This document shows, piece after piece, positions 1-11,564 of a stretch of DNA of 64,000 nucleotides; the stretch's first letter is position 1, and each line of letters begins with the position of its first letter. The position numbers and the translations under genes are program-made. The notes beneath the pieces are model-generated. The model saw only the letters and a program-made list of their open reading frames with translations, was not told the origin of the DNA and did no database searches. Source of the stretch: Pilasporangium apinafurcum (taxonomy: Eukaryota; Oomycota; Peronosporomycetes; Pythiales; Pythiaceae); assembly GCA_001600495.1 (NCBI GenBank), contig BCKE01000004.1:316631-380630 (forward strand). The letters are read 5' to 3'.

Positions 1-125
1 TATAAAATAAGGTTATTAGGCTAAATAATTAAAGCTTGAAGTGTTGCATTCCGTTTTAGCGATTTAGGGGATCGCTTCGTTTTGGGTATTTTGGGTATCT
101 TGATCGAGAGGAGAACGTCACCAAC

Positions 126-1001
126 ATGACGGAAGAATTTGGAGACGCGGGTGCTGCTGCAGGTGGCGCGTTTGAACTGGAGCAGACACTCTTCCAGACG
201 AACTGTGTTTGGTTTTACCAGGTCCCACCTGGTCAGGTCACAACGCTCTCGCCGCGTGCAGACAGTTGGGATCCGGATCACCCATTTCTCACTGGCTCAC
301 TTCATATCATTCAGAAAGGCGATGCCTGTTGGATCAAATTGTACGAACCATTGGCTAAAACAGATACTGCTTCTGCTGCGGATGAATCAACGTTAGATAC
401 GCAAATCAAGCATACGTTATTTGCGCAGTGTCCATTAGAGATCACGAAAGATTTGACGCTGGAAGTCTACGTGCAAGATTGTGTCGACTCGTCGCGGTAC
501 TTTATGATTCGGGTCGAGGATGAACAGACGAAGCGCCGTGCGTACGTTGGGATTGGATTTCCAGATCGCATGAATGCATTTAATTTTAAAGCGACGTTGC
601 AGGACTATGTCAAGTACTCACTGCGACAACTCGAGGCGGCAGCGATGGCTGCAAACTCCTCGAATAACGAGAGTGGCAGTACTGATGCATTGCCGTCGCT
701 GCAGAAAACGCAGGATTACAGTCTGCCTGAAGGGACGAAGATTCGGATAAACCTAAAAGTGAACGGTGAACGAGTGGAGCGCCGTCGCAGTAGCAGTGGT
801 GGTGGTGATGGTACTGCTGCTGGAAATAGTGGAGTTAGTGGGCCGATGAAAATCCCGCTGATTCCGCCACCACCAGGGGATCAACCATCAGCATCTGCGG
901 CAGTTTCGGCAAATTCACCGGCCAAGACTGTCCAGACTCAAGAAGCGAGTGTGGTTGCTGATGTGGCAGATGAAGACTGGGGTGATTTCACGTCAGCGTA
1001 A
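126..1001 (+). CDS. NECAP-family endocytic adaptor
   Basis: Single-exon gene for a 291-aa protein, close to the usual NECAP length. Residues about 18-165 match the PHear (PH-like) domain: an early VWFYQVPP strand and a SRYFMIRVED core. A Ser/Gly/Pro-rich tail follows. The protein ends in an acidic WGDF, the WxxF-acidic motif with which NECAPs bind the ear domains of AP-2 and AP-1. The expected role is in clathrin-coated vesicle formation at the plasma membrane and endosomes. The start is the first in-frame ATG. The family call is firm; interaction partners are inferred from the family. Confidence 0.9.
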   Translation: MTEEFGDAGAAAGGAFELEQTLFQTNCVWFYQVPPGQVTTLSPRADSWDPDHPFLTGSLHIIQKGDACWIKLYEPLAKTDTASAADESTLDTQIKHTLFAQCPLEITKDLTLEVYVQDCVDSSRYFMIRVEDEQTKRRAYVGIGFPDRMNAFNFKATLQDYVKYSLRQLEAAAMAANSSNNESGSTDALPSLQKTQDYSLPEGTKIRINLKVNGERVERRRSSSGGGDGTAAGNSGVSGPMKIPLIPPPPGDQPSASAAVSANSPAKTVQTQEASVVADVADEDWGDFTSA

Positions 1002-1231
1002 TTGATGAGAAATCAAATGGGAAAACGAGTGCCAATCTGGTAAAGCGAGTAACTAGTGTATGTGTACGGCTACGAAGTAGAGCATGATAAATAAACAAAA
1101 AAATCTTGATTTCACGTGATGAACAATGCTTGTGAATATTTTGAACGACAAAGATGGTTCAGTGACGTAACAATAACTAGTCGCGACGGTTCAGCCATCG
1201 GTCATTTGAGCTCACGCGTACAGCACTGGAG

Positions 1232-3981
1232 ATGCCACTCAGGCGGCTTGTGGTCAATCCTCCTTCTGCTTCATCACCACCTTCGTCCTCGTCGAATAGT
1301 AGCTCTTCTGACGAAGACAATCATCGAAGATATATATGCGGTGCTAATAATTTGCATCAATCACCAGGTGACTTGCTTGATTCCAGAGCTAGGACTAGCT
1401 ACTTGAGCGAACGGGAAGACTCGGACTGGCGTCAACGTGAACTCAATGCGACATTTGCGTCAATGCTTCATCGCAAATCAGAGTCTGTAAGCCATGGCGA
1501 CCGCCAAACGAAATGTGGAAGCCAGAATGACCTCGATAAATTGCACAATATTTCCAATGGAGAGACATTTGACATAGAGGACGAACGGCTGATTCAAGTC
1601 GCTGTGCGATGTCGACCGCGCAAACGGCGCCGAAATGAACGGCGAGCAGCGATTGCCGCAGAGATCCGACGAACAAGCGATTGGATGATGAAGCGACGAT
1701 CGTCTGTTACTTCGCTGGAGAATAGCGAGAGCAGTAGCAGTGACGACGGCAATGGGGACCGAGGTAACGGACCTCGATACGGAGCAACCAGCTACAGAGG
1801 AACACTTGAATATTCTCACGAAACAAGCGATTCGAGATTTCATAAAATAGGACAGTGCAGGAAACCAAGGTTGACAGTCCAAGGCATTTCCCAAAACGGA
1901 AGTGTCGGCATCAGGCGACAGTTCGAGTACGATTTCATTTTTCCACCGTGGAAATCTCAAGCGGAGGTGTACGATGAATGCGTTCGAGGTCAAATCGCTC
2001 ACGTCTTGCAGGTACATGAGCACTATGGTGAGCCTGTGCATGCCACTATCGTCGCGTACGGACAAACCGGTACCGGCAAAACGTACACCATGGGAATGTT
2101 GAGTGATACCAGGGATGAAGCTGTGAAAGGCATCATTCCTCGGGCATTCGAGCAAATAATGCAATATGCCGATAATTGGAACGATCGTCAGCAGCAGCAA
2201 CAGCAGGACGTGGCTAACCCCAAATTCCCTGGAGATAGCGGCTGTGATGGAATGCTTGTTGTCACCATGTCATTTCTTCAAATCTACCTCGAAACCGTCC
2301 AGGATTTGCTTACATTCCCTATGGGTTCATTTTATGAAAGTTCAGGAACAGCACGAAAACGCCAAGGCAAAGTCGGGGAGCTTCAAGTTCGTCAAAAGCA
2401 AAATAAATCATTTTATGTGGAAGGACTAAATGAATACGAGATCAAAACCATAGAAGATGCCCGCTTATTGCTCGAAACGGCGACACAAAATCGAATTTTG
2501 GCAACGACAGCACGTAACAAAACCTCGTCACGCAGTCACACTTTACTCACTGTGTCCTTGAAACAGACCAAGAAACGAAGAAATCAAAGGAGTAAACACC
2601 GAGAAGAATGGGTGGATAGTGATGTAGATGACTGTGTTGACGATTCATTTAATTCAGAGGACGGATATGAAGACGAAGAAAAAGCATTTACGATTTCATT
2701 TGTGGACTTAGCCGGGTCAGAGCGTGTAGATGGCGCTTTACATTTCCTTCGATCCACCAGGAAGCGTCAGGAGCTGCGGATTCGAGAAGCCAAATTCATT
2801 AACCGATCTCTCAGCGCATTAGGCAGTGTGATCTCTGCTCTCGCACAACCAAAGCTACAACCACGAGGTACACAAACAATGGCTCCAATTAAAAGTGGAC
2901 GGCATCATCAGCCACCGCGAGCACACCAGTACCATTCACAGAGACACATTCGCTTTCGGGACTCACAACTCACAAAGCTGCTTCAAGGTCGTCTGATGGA
3001 TGGCAGGGGTCGATTAGTATTGATCGCAACTGTTGACGACCAGCCAGGGAATATACCTGAGACACTGTCAACGCTCAAGTTTGCAGCTCAATGCCGCCGG
3101 GTGGATTTCCAGAGTTCACGCTCGAAAGCTGCAGCAGAACGTAAAGAATCGTTGCTTAATCAAGTGTTTCAGGAAATGAAGACGATGTATGAAGAACGCG
3201 AAGCTACTTTACATGTATGTGCAACGTTCAGCGGTTGGTACTGGAAAAGGCTCTCATCTGCATTTATGCGTGTATTTGCTCTGTTGTTGTTGTTTTCTAA
3301 ATACATACTCAGTGCGACTACCAAGCACGGATTGAAGCACTCGAAAATGAGCTGCAAGCCTTACGGAAAACGTGCAACGCCAACCCAGTGGTCGATATTC
3401 CAGCTTCTGAATCGCATCAACCGAGTTCCAATTCGCAAAAGTTACATTTGGCATCATATCTTGCTCTGTGTTCGCTTGTGGATCACTTAAAGAGTAACAC
3501 GGACCAACAGCAGTCAAACGGAACCAGCCATCCCAAGTTTGAATCATTTGCGACCGAAAGCGCAAGGATCCAGTACGTCGGAGGGTTGTACCACACGCTG
3601 AAAAAAGCCTTAACGCGAAAAATTGTATGTATGTATATCCAATAAACCGAATCGTGTGCATACTAATTGATTGGTAAAATTTTCTACGTGTAGGGGTCCC
3701 TCGATCCAACTCCAACAAATGAACCTTCGAAAACAGTTGAAGCACCGTTGAGGGTTACTGCAGTCGCTCTAAATGGCTTGCAACAGCATGAACAACCACA
3801 ACAGCAACCTGTTAATCGAAATAAACTACAGAAGCTGACAACAACGCAGGAAACGGACTTTCGCACCATTGCTCGTTATTTAGTAGGATCACCCGGACTT
3901 CTGGACGATATGTCGGTGAGCTCAGAGGACGAATGCGAGGAGTCATTCAGTCAATTAGAATTCTACGCAAAAGGACACTGA
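1232..3981 (+). CDS. Kinesin motor protein
   Basis: Modelled exons 1232-3214, 3313-3624 and 3694-3981 (860 aa). Introns of 98 and 69 nt keep frame; the second has a CTAAT branch-site-like sequence. The N-terminal 125 residues are Ser-rich. The motor starts at IQVAVRCRP and carries the P-loop GQTGTGKT (about residue 277), switch I NKTSSRSH and switch II DLAGSER, then a neck and a short coiled coil after the first splice junction. Acidic and basic insertions lie inside the motor, notably between switch I and switch II, so the class is unclear. It is a microtubule motor; cargo is unknown. The ATG is the first in the open frame, but a non-coding or extra 5' exon is possible. Confidence 0.88.
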
Positions 3982-4154
3982 GCAAAGAAAATCAACACAA
4001 TGCAATAATGGAAATAAAGTGAGGCTCATTTATCATAGTATTGTGGTATTTAACATCGAGCCATTGAGTTTCATAGCCAAAGAGTTAGTCGTTCTTTCTT
4101 GTCTTTGTCAGCTGATGCCAACAATAACCATTGAAACTCGATTATACAGCATAA

Positions 4155-4781
4155 CTAATAGGGAACCGTGCCTCTTGTGATCATCATGGCCGTATCCCGT
4201 GGGATACGGAACGAATGCTGCATGGACGTGAGGCATTGCTCTTCGAAGAAATCGCGGATCAAGAGCTTGAGGGATTTGCAGGTGTATTTGTACAAATCCT
4301 GGTATGATTCCGGGCGGGCCTTTAGCTGGTCGGGTGAGATCGCCCATTCCGCCTTGCATAAGTTATACCAATACAGGTCATTCCCACCAAGCCTGTGAAA
4401 GGATCGGTTTACGCGCTGCACTCGACAGAGCGACACTCCATCCAAGAACCCAAAAATCTTCTCGATGTTCTCGTCGCACGTGAAATCCAAAAGGCAGAGT
4501 CGGGGTTTCTCAGTAATTACATACTGCTGCTGTTGTTGTTGCAGTTGCTGCTGCTGGTCGTAAAGTGCTAGAGCTTCCTGTTTTTGAAGATTGTACGCAG
4601 AGAGAAACCACTCATGTGAATAAATGGGTGAGCTTGTGTTGCTGTAGAGCGACATTGGGTGAATGATGAGTGCGGAAGATGGGACAGCTGGGTCTGAAGA
4701 CACAGAAGAATCGTTTGCAGATGCGTGTGCATCACTTCGCGTCGCATCAAAATCTTCCAGCGGTGGACGAGAGGTCATCAT
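4155..4781 (-). CDS. F-box protein with polyglutamine tract
   Basis: 208-aa protein if translation starts at the ATG at 4781. The frame is open further upstream only through a (GA)n tract with no ATG. An acidic/Ser-rich N-terminus is followed by a Gln-rich run (about residues 75-90) and then an F-box: ENIEKIFGFLDGVSLCRV followed by VNRSF and a WYNLC segment. F-box proteins link substrates to SKP1-cullin ubiquitin ligases. No LRR, WD40 or Kelch substrate domain follows, so the target cannot be guessed. The Gln run is encoded by CAG/CAA codons and may vary in length between isolates. Confidence 0.75.
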   Translation of the reverse strand: MMTSRPPLEDFDATRSDAHASANDSSVSSDPAVPSSALIIHPMSLYSNTSSPIYSHEWFLSAYNLQKQEALALYDQQQQLQQQQQQYVITEKPRLCLLDFTCDENIEKIFGFLDGVSLCRVQRVNRSFHRLGGNDLYWYNLCKAEWAISPDQLKARPESYQDLYKYTCKSLKLLIRDFFEEQCLTSMQHSFRIPRDTAMMITRGTVPY

Positions 4782-5215
4782 GCGTTTCTCTTTTTCTTCC
4801 TGATCTCTCTCTCTCTCTCTTCTCTTCTCTTCTTTAAAGCAATTCGACAACTGAAGTGCTTTGAGAAAAACTTCAATCCCGAAGAGCTACGTACAGAATG
4901 GGGTTACATCTTGACATGGATGATGGGATGGGTTACTCTTGCTTTATTTTGGGTAGATATAACCCCTGTATTTTGGTCAACACAGAAATGACCCAAATCT
5001 ATTTGGGTGAAATCTATTAAACCCATTTACACATATGGTATTTTATAAAACAAGATGTAATATTTTTGAATAATTAAAACACGGTTATATGAGAATGGAA
5101 AAGTTGATTTGCATTTTTGAACACAGTAGTGTAAGGCAGGTAGAGCAGTCCCGAACAGGTAGAGTAGAGGCGGACTGTAAAGCCATCGCGGTAGAGCACA
5201 CGAAAACCGAAGGAA
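4782..5215. other. Divergent promoter region with (GA)n tract
   Basis: Spacer between the divergent F-box and DOT1-like genes. Near 4804-4834 there is a pyrimidine run (CT)n/(CTT)n, purine on the F-box gene's sense strand. Around 4920-5030 several short GGGTTA/TAACCC and CCCAAAT/ATTTGGG inverted pairs occur, and three GGTAGAG copies lie at 5140-5200. No gene was seen. Confidence 0.5.
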
Positions 5216-6640
5216 ATGCCAATAGCAGGGAAGAAACACAGTGAAGTTCTCGTCGGCGATGGCGTACTGTTCAGTACTCCTGTGCGTTTGGGCTCCTCTT
5301 CTCGCAAGGACATGACCCCAAGTGGTGGTATTAATAGCGGCTCGTCGTCTAAGACCCGTCCTCCTCCCTCCTCAGACTATGGCATCAACCCAACCGAGAT
5401 TGACACGATGACCACGACAAGTGGCAGTGATTCAGAACCTTCACTACTTTCCACTGATCTACCAAGTGATAAAATTTCGCCCGCTACCACGCCCTCGAGA
5501 AAGCGCAAGAGCATTAGCACCGTCAATACGAGCGCCACGAAGGGTAGCAGCACCAAAAAGCGTACAAGAATGTCGATCGGCACACCAGGGAAGGCAACAG
5601 CCATGGGCGTTGAACGCGAACAAGATGTGGCGAAGCGATTCGTGGAATTGGAAGTGACCGAGGTGTACAGGGCGATTCGCAAGCAAACGGGCGCGTTGGG
5701 TGGTAACGCTGCTGGTGGCGCCATTTACGGAGAAGTCACACAGGCGTCATTTCAGCGCATCGTGGACTACATGAAGGAACATTGTGAGCTGTCATCTGCA
5801 AGTTTATTTCTGGATGTTGGGTCTGGATTGGGCAAACCGAATTTTCACGTCGCCATTGACCCAGGTGTTGAGGTGTCCTACGGAATTGAATTGGAAGAGC
5901 TTCGTTGGCATCTGTCGCTGCATAATCTGAAGAGCGTATTGTCGCTAGAGATCAACAAGCATAGACGCAACCCCACCATGTTCACTGCGGGGGATATCAC
6001 TGATGCGCAGACGCTCAATCCGTTCACGCACATTTACAGCTTTGATGTGGGCTTTCCGCCCAACGTGATGGACCAACTCGCGGATATTTTCAATCGTAGC
6101 TCGGCGCAGTATTTTGCGAGCTTTCATGCACCACGGAAAGTGATCGAGATGTACGGCTTTGAAGTCGAAAACCTTGGACGTGTCGCGACATCGATGGCTG
6201 GATCGAGTGAGGGCCATATGTGTTACTTTTACCGCCGAGTCGCATCTTCGTCAAACAGCGATGGTAGCGGTAGCAAAGCTGAGAAGAAGAACGAGTCCAG
6301 TTCGAAAATGCAGAAGAAAACAAAAGTTGAAGAGAATGAGAAACCTTCGACTAAAGAGAGTGAGCAACCAGAGTTATTACACATTGATCCGCTCTTTCGT
6401 CCAGGTTTCGATGTTCTCCAGCGTGGTAGGGATGGTGTGCTCGCATGGATTGTGTCGTTCTTTGGGGAAGAGGTGTACAGTGGGCGTACTCGTCGGCAGA
6501 AAGCCAACAGCGTGCAACTACGCAAGCGTCAAGAACGTCCCATGGAGTCGTATTACCGTGTAATAGGCAAACCACACGCTGAGACGACCAAGACGCCAGA
6601 ACCCAAGAAACGGCGGACGCAATTGGTGTCGGCGCACTAG
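5216..6640 (+). CDS. DOT1-like SAM-dependent methyltransferase
   Basis: 474 aa, single exon. A basic Ser/Thr-rich N-terminal 140 residues is followed by a DOT1-type fold: YGEVTQ (about residue 171), the SAM-binding motif I DVGSGLGK (about 200-207), an acidic GIELEE strand end, then SFDVGFPPNV and YFASFH. In DOT1 enzymes this domain methylates H3 Lys79. A Lys-rich linker and a basic C-terminus (KKRRTQ) suit a nuclear protein. The fold is well supported. Histone K79 specificity is inferred, because the usual NF motif near motif X is replaced by DVGFPPN. Confidence 0.72.
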   Translation: MPIAGKKHSEVLVGDGVLFSTPVRLGSSSRKDMTPSGGINSGSSSKTRPPPSSDYGINPTEIDTMTTTSGSDSEPSLLSTDLPSDKISPATTPSRKRKSISTVNTSATKGSSTKKRTRMSIGTPGKATAMGVEREQDVAKRFVELEVTEVYRAIRKQTGALGGNAAGGAIYGEVTQASFQRIVDYMKEHCELSSASLFLDVGSGLGKPNFHVAIDPGVEVSYGIELEELRWHLSLHNLKSVLSLEINKHRRNPTMFTAGDITDAQTLNPFTHIYSFDVGFPPNVMDQLADIFNRSSAQYFASFHAPRKVIEMYGFEVENLGRVATSMAGSSEGHMCYFYRRVASSSNSDGSGSKAEKKNESSSKMQKKTKVEENEKPSTKESEQPELLHIDPLFRPGFDVLQRGRDGVLAWIVSFFGEEVYSGRTRRQKANSVQLRKRQERPMESYYRVIGKPHAETTKTPEPKKRRTQLVSAH

Positions 6641-6851
6641 GATGTGCATGTGCAAATATATCAATTTTCGTTTCATAGAACTTGATGAGGGAGCTTAGTG
6701 ATCCGAAGTGGATGGAGTTGCTCGTGGGTGCTCCATTGAGACTGAAAGCAATAGTTGAACCAATAAGGTACATAGGGATGGACTCAGCATTTGACTTTTG
6801 GAAACATGAAAACTCTATTTGTATTATCTTTTGTCAAACGTGCAGCATCCT

Positions 6852-7670
6852 TCATGTTTTGCTTGCGTTCACTGACTCGACAAACAGCTTCTTTTGTAAT
6901 GGGGTGAAAATGTCGCCTCCTGCGTGGATGCAGGAGATTAAATATGTGACGTCTTTACTTTCAAAGCGCTCCTCGTGGCGAAAATGGTCCAATTCATCGC
7001 CAAACGCCGATGTGAACTCTTCCATGTACAAATCACGGAAATCGTCTTCTATGGTGTTGCGTTTGTCAGTGGTGCCATTCAGCACGTCCATCGATTCCTT
7101 CAGATTCTGTTCTGCGGTTGAAAGCAACGCGCGACTGGCACGCGCTGTCTTCGATACCACACCCAGATGTGCGTACTTTTTGCCCATTTCTTGCACTTCA
7201 TCAGCTACAGCGACCAAATCTTCCAGCAGCAGTGCGGTCTTGGTTTCCTCTTCTTTTGACTCCTCATTCATGTCTACATCATCATCACTATCGTCGTCAT
7301 CGTCACCATCGTTATCACCATTGCTCTGTTGATACTTGTATGCATTAGTCAGCTTTTCTTGCACATGACTGAGTTTCTCAGAAGCTTCCAACGCTTGTTC
7401 CATCAGTTCCACACAGCGCTGACTCTTTTCAGTGGCCACCTTGATCAATTGTTTCCGTTCTGCTTCCACCGTGATGGCGTCGATCGTCGTTCCCGCATCC
7501 TCCGTACGCTGCCACAGTGCCGATGGCTGAAAAGGGTCTTCTCCAAGCGTTTCCAGTAGTCGATCATACCGCTCGACGATTCGGGAAGCCGCTGTGGCAG
7601 GACTAGAACTAGCACCGATAGTCGCCATTATCGCTGGTTGCTCGATGAGCTTTTCGTTGTGCCCACTCAT
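6852..7670 (-). CDS. Rsa3-like ribosome assembly protein
   Basis: 272 aa, single exon, ATG at 7670. The middle is helical with an acidic run (DDDDDSDDD) at about residues 125-140. The C-terminal 65 residues (DFRDLYMEEFTSAFGDELD, then RFESKDVTYLISCIHAGGDIF) resemble the Rsa3 domain of a yeast 60S ribosome assembly factor, whose hallmark is FY-x-T-x-EF-x-DLD followed by a helix and a GxxIF turn. The acidic stretch is common in nucleolar proteins. The start lies about 200 bp from the divergent NTE-like gene, so the two may share a promoter. Assignment is by motif only. Confidence 0.5.
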   Translation of the reverse strand: MSGHNEKLIEQPAIMATIGASSSPATAASRIVERYDRLLETLGEDPFQPSALWQRTEDAGTTIDAITVEAERKQLIKVATEKSQRCVELMEQALEASEKLSHVQEKLTNAYKYQQSNGDNDGDDDDDSDDDVDMNEESKEEETKTALLLEDLVAVADEVQEMGKKYAHLGVVSKTARASRALLSTAEQNLKESMDVLNGTTDKRNTIEDDFRDLYMEEFTSAFGDELDHFRHEERFESKDVTYLISCIHAGGDIFTPLQKKLFVESVNASKT

Positions 7671-7876
7671 CGGCGTTTAGCCCATTTCTGTAATATTTTT
7701 CTATTTTTACGTCTATATAGTAAAATATATGAAAACTGGTTCAACTGGAAGCCATTATACGCATAGGAGTGATGGTCGTGTATAATTGTCGGATACCGAT
7801 CCGCTTTCTGGAACTTCTACCGAAACTTTTCATTTCGCATTTCCCTTCAAGAAGAACAAAGAGTAGTTGACACCAC

Positions 7877-10800
7877 ATGGCAGTCACGTGGGTCGAGGTG
7901 TCGCCATGGATGAAGGATATGGCGGTGTTAGAAAAAAGCACGATCACTTACCAGTTTATGCAGCTGCTGCGACGCCATCACGAGATCGTCAGCATCGTCG
8001 CGCTGCTGACGATGCTGCTTGTCGGCGGCATCACCGTGCTGTACGTGTGGGTGGCATCACGGCAAGTGCGGCCGAGAAAGATCCCACTAGCAAGAGAAGA
8101 ATTGCCGATATCGCCCACATCAAAGCGCAAACGACGCTCCAAATCGTTCTCCGACCTACTGGACATTAAACGGGAAATTCGGGACGAGAATGCGCGATTG
8201 GAGCAACATGACCACATTACAGTTCCTTCAACGTTGCAACAAAAATTTCAACCGGAGCAGCTTAAACTCGTCTATGATGCGCTATCAAAGGTAAGCATTA
8301 GGTACCAATTGATGTGGATGACAATATGTAGATACTGATTAGTGGTGGCGATATGTCAGGTGTTTTCGTTCTTGAGAGGCGAGTTTGTGGAGCCATTAGC
8401 ACAGTACGTTACTGTTTACACTTTACTGATTTGATACCGCATTACTTTATAACTAATCGTTGATATTATTATTTGTTCTTGTAGTGAACTGCGAATCTTG
8501 AAGTTCCAAGAAGGCGAGGAAATTTTTAGCAGAGGTAAGCATGATGGCTCCATATTCCTCGTTGCATCAGGAAAAGCCTCGTTGATCATCCACGACGAGA
8601 ACGACCAACAATTCCATAAAACTATTAGGCGAGGAGATACGATCACGTCGTCGTTGTTGCTTTTGACAGCGTTGATAAATAGCATGCAGCATGAAGAATG
8701 TGCGGCGCAGATGGAGAACACGTGCGGAAACTTGTCGGCAGTGGCTCTGATGGACCATACTGTGATATTTCAAATCCCTGCAAATGCCATTCACAAAATC
8801 GTGGAAGATTATCCTGAGAGTTTTTTTCGCCTTGCTCAAGCAGCGCTGAGTCAAGTGGAAAAAATTACGGCGAAAGCCCTCGTCGATCACTTCGGGCTTG
8901 CATCCCAGATCATCAACCCTGTGCCGCTGGTTCACCCATTGCTGCTTGGAAACGATGAAGATTGTCTTCAGCCTTCGAATATCGCTGCCTGTGTGGAAAG
9001 CATAGCAGAAGTCATTGAATTATATGATGAGGATATGCGTAGCTCATTGATTGACTGCACTAAGGTTATTGTACGGAAGCAAAATCAAATGATTGAAGAT
9101 CAAGATACAAATGGAGGTGTCTATATTGTACTAGAAGGGTCGGTGACTGTCCAGATATACACCCGGCAGCATCAATATGTGGATATGTACACAGCTACAA
9201 AGGGATGTGAAATCGGTTTTTCAGCGTGCTTTGTTGGAAACCCACCTGCTACGCGAAATATTTGTCAAGAAAAAACGATACTGCTTTGGATTCCGGAGGC
9301 ATTGTTTTGTAGCCTCCTCCATATCAATTCAGTTGCTGTTAAGTGTGCCCGTCATTTATTGGAACAACTGTCTGGCTTAGTGTGCATTACCGATAGCTCC
9401 TTCGACTGGCTTCATCTGCAGGGAGGAGAGAGTTTATTTGATCGAGGTGGTCTTTGTGATTCTGTGTTTACGGTTATCAGTGGACGTCTTCGTGCAATTC
9501 AAGTTCATTCTTATCGAGGGAAAGAAGTCGAAACAACAAATGAACTAGGTCGTGGCGCAACATTGGGTGCGTTGGATATGCTTTCTGCTGGACGCATCAA
9601 TTCGTCTGTGTTTGCAATTCGTGATTCGCAAATTTCGCAAATGCCTCGGAATGTTTTTGACTATGTGGTCAGCAAATATCCAAAGGTATTGATTCATTTT
9701 ACAACAAATCTCGCTCAACACTTGCCGACTTTCAACAGTGACGCTGGGAAATCTGATAATCAAAGTGTTAAAGGGCGGAATAACTATTTGCTATCCCTTG
9801 GATCGACGATGTCACTTTCGCCAAATCACTCAAGTGGCCAAACTCTGCCGCTCGGAACGGTTGCTGTGCTATCGCTCACGAAAAAGGCGAAGATCCGGAC
9901 CTTCTGTTCGTATTTACAACTTTCGTTGAAGACGCTTGCAGCGACAGATGTTGTATCGTCTCAAAAGGCTCATGCATTTCTTGGGGACCAATGGATTAGC
10001 GATTCTCGTATTGCTCGCGCCAATCTTATCTCATGGTTAGGCGACATTGAAAGTTCAAATGAGATAGTCATTTACGAAGGTGACCAGGAAGAAACCCCTT
10101 GGACAAAGCTATGCATCCGTCAAGCAGATCATATACTACTACTGTGCTCGGATGCACAACCTCAGCATGCATTCATCAAAGAGATGGTGCCAATCTTACA
10201 AACCGCATGGGAAAAGAAAGATATACCCATTAGTGTCGTGCGAATCAGAGAAAAGAATTGGACACTATCTGCTATTGAAACCGCCACAAAAGCTGCAGCT
10301 TCAGATTCTTCACGAACGAATTCATTGAAGAAAAAGTTGCGTTTGCTGAAAGAGAGCCCAATGCTACCTCGTTTTCTTCTCCCGATGGAGAAATACGAGT
10401 GGATCAATGGTTTTCATAACGTTCAGGTCCCGTTTAAAGATCATGAAGATGACTTTTTGCGATTGAGTCGGCTAATTACAGGCAATGGTGTCGGTTTGGT
10501 ACTTGGTGGTGGTGGTGCGCGAGGTTTGGCTCATATTGGTGTATTGCGTGCTCTTGAAGAATGTGAAATTCATGTTGACGTGGTTGGTGGAACTAGTATT
10601 GGAGCATTTATCGGCGCCATGTATGCGCTACATCCTCATGACTTATCTCTTGTGCAGTCAAAAATTTTTTCAATGTCAACAATTTTGAGTAGTATTGTCG
10701 AGAAATTGAAAGACCTGACACTACCTATTTCGTCGTTTTTCAAGGGTGCCCGTTTCAACAAGAGTATTCAAGACTTCTTTTTTGAACTTTCGATCGAGGA

Positions 10801-11458
10801 TTTAATGTTGAACTACTTTTGTGTCACAACTGATATCGCCAAGTCTCGGATGAGTGTTCATCGAAGTGGTCCTGTGTGGAAATATGTTCGAGCGTCTATG
10901 AGCCTGCAGGGGTATCTGCCACCTATCTCGGAGGATGGTTCGCTGCTCTTAGATGGTGGATACATGAACAACTTACCAGCGGATGTTATGAAAGAAGAAG
11001 GAGGCATCAAGTACATTTTTGCTGTTGATGTGGGCAGTGAACCTCGCCGAGAGTATTACAGCTATGGAAGCAGTCTGTCTGGTTGGTGGCTGCTGTGGAA
11101 CAAGCTCAACCCTTTTGCAAAAACTGTAGTTGTTCCGTCCATGGGTGATGTCTCGGCAGCATTAGCGTATGTGTCGTCAGAGCAACATAAAGATCGCATG
11201 AAGGCCGAGTGCATTGACCTCTATCTACGACCACCCGTGAAAGACTATGGCACACTGCAGTTCGACAAGATGGAGGAGATTATTCAAGCTGGCTATGAAT
11301 ACGCACTGCCTAGAGTACGTGAGTGGGCAAGACGTGTGCTATCTGAAGAACCTGATGCAGATATCGTCGATTCAACGGTAAAATCGGCGAAGAAAGCAGC
11401 AAGTGAAGGAAATATGTGGAAATTTAGTAAAGAATTCACGAATAGTAAAATCAAATAA
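7877..11458 (+). CDS. NTE-type patatin lysophospholipase with cyclic-nucleotide-binding domains
   Basis: Modelled exons 7877-8290, 8360-8403 and 8485-11458, giving 1143 aa. One transmembrane helix (about residues 38-60) would anchor the protein in the ER. Cyclic-nucleotide-binding-like modules lie between about 160 and 550. The C-terminal patatin domain has GGGGARG (about 825), the nucleophile elbow GTSIG (about 857) and the catalytic-dyad motif DGG (about 974). Neuropathy target esterase/Nte1 proteins deacylate phosphatidylcholine and lysophosphatidylcholine. The order TM, CNB repeats, patatin is diagnostic. The 44-nt middle exon is unusually small but is needed to keep frame and joins conserved segments. 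Confidence 0.93.
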
Positions 11459-11564
11459 ATAGATTAAAGCCATGCCTTCTTCACGAAAGTGCTATAAAGG
11501 CAAGCTGTTCGATACATCTTTTGTGGTGTTTCTATGTGTGCTCATCTTTTATGAAAAAAATAGC

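Noticed and set aside
4804-4850. N-terminal extension of the F-box protein (ERERERD)
   Set aside because: Encoded by the (GA)n tract with no ATG in frame; start moved to 4781.
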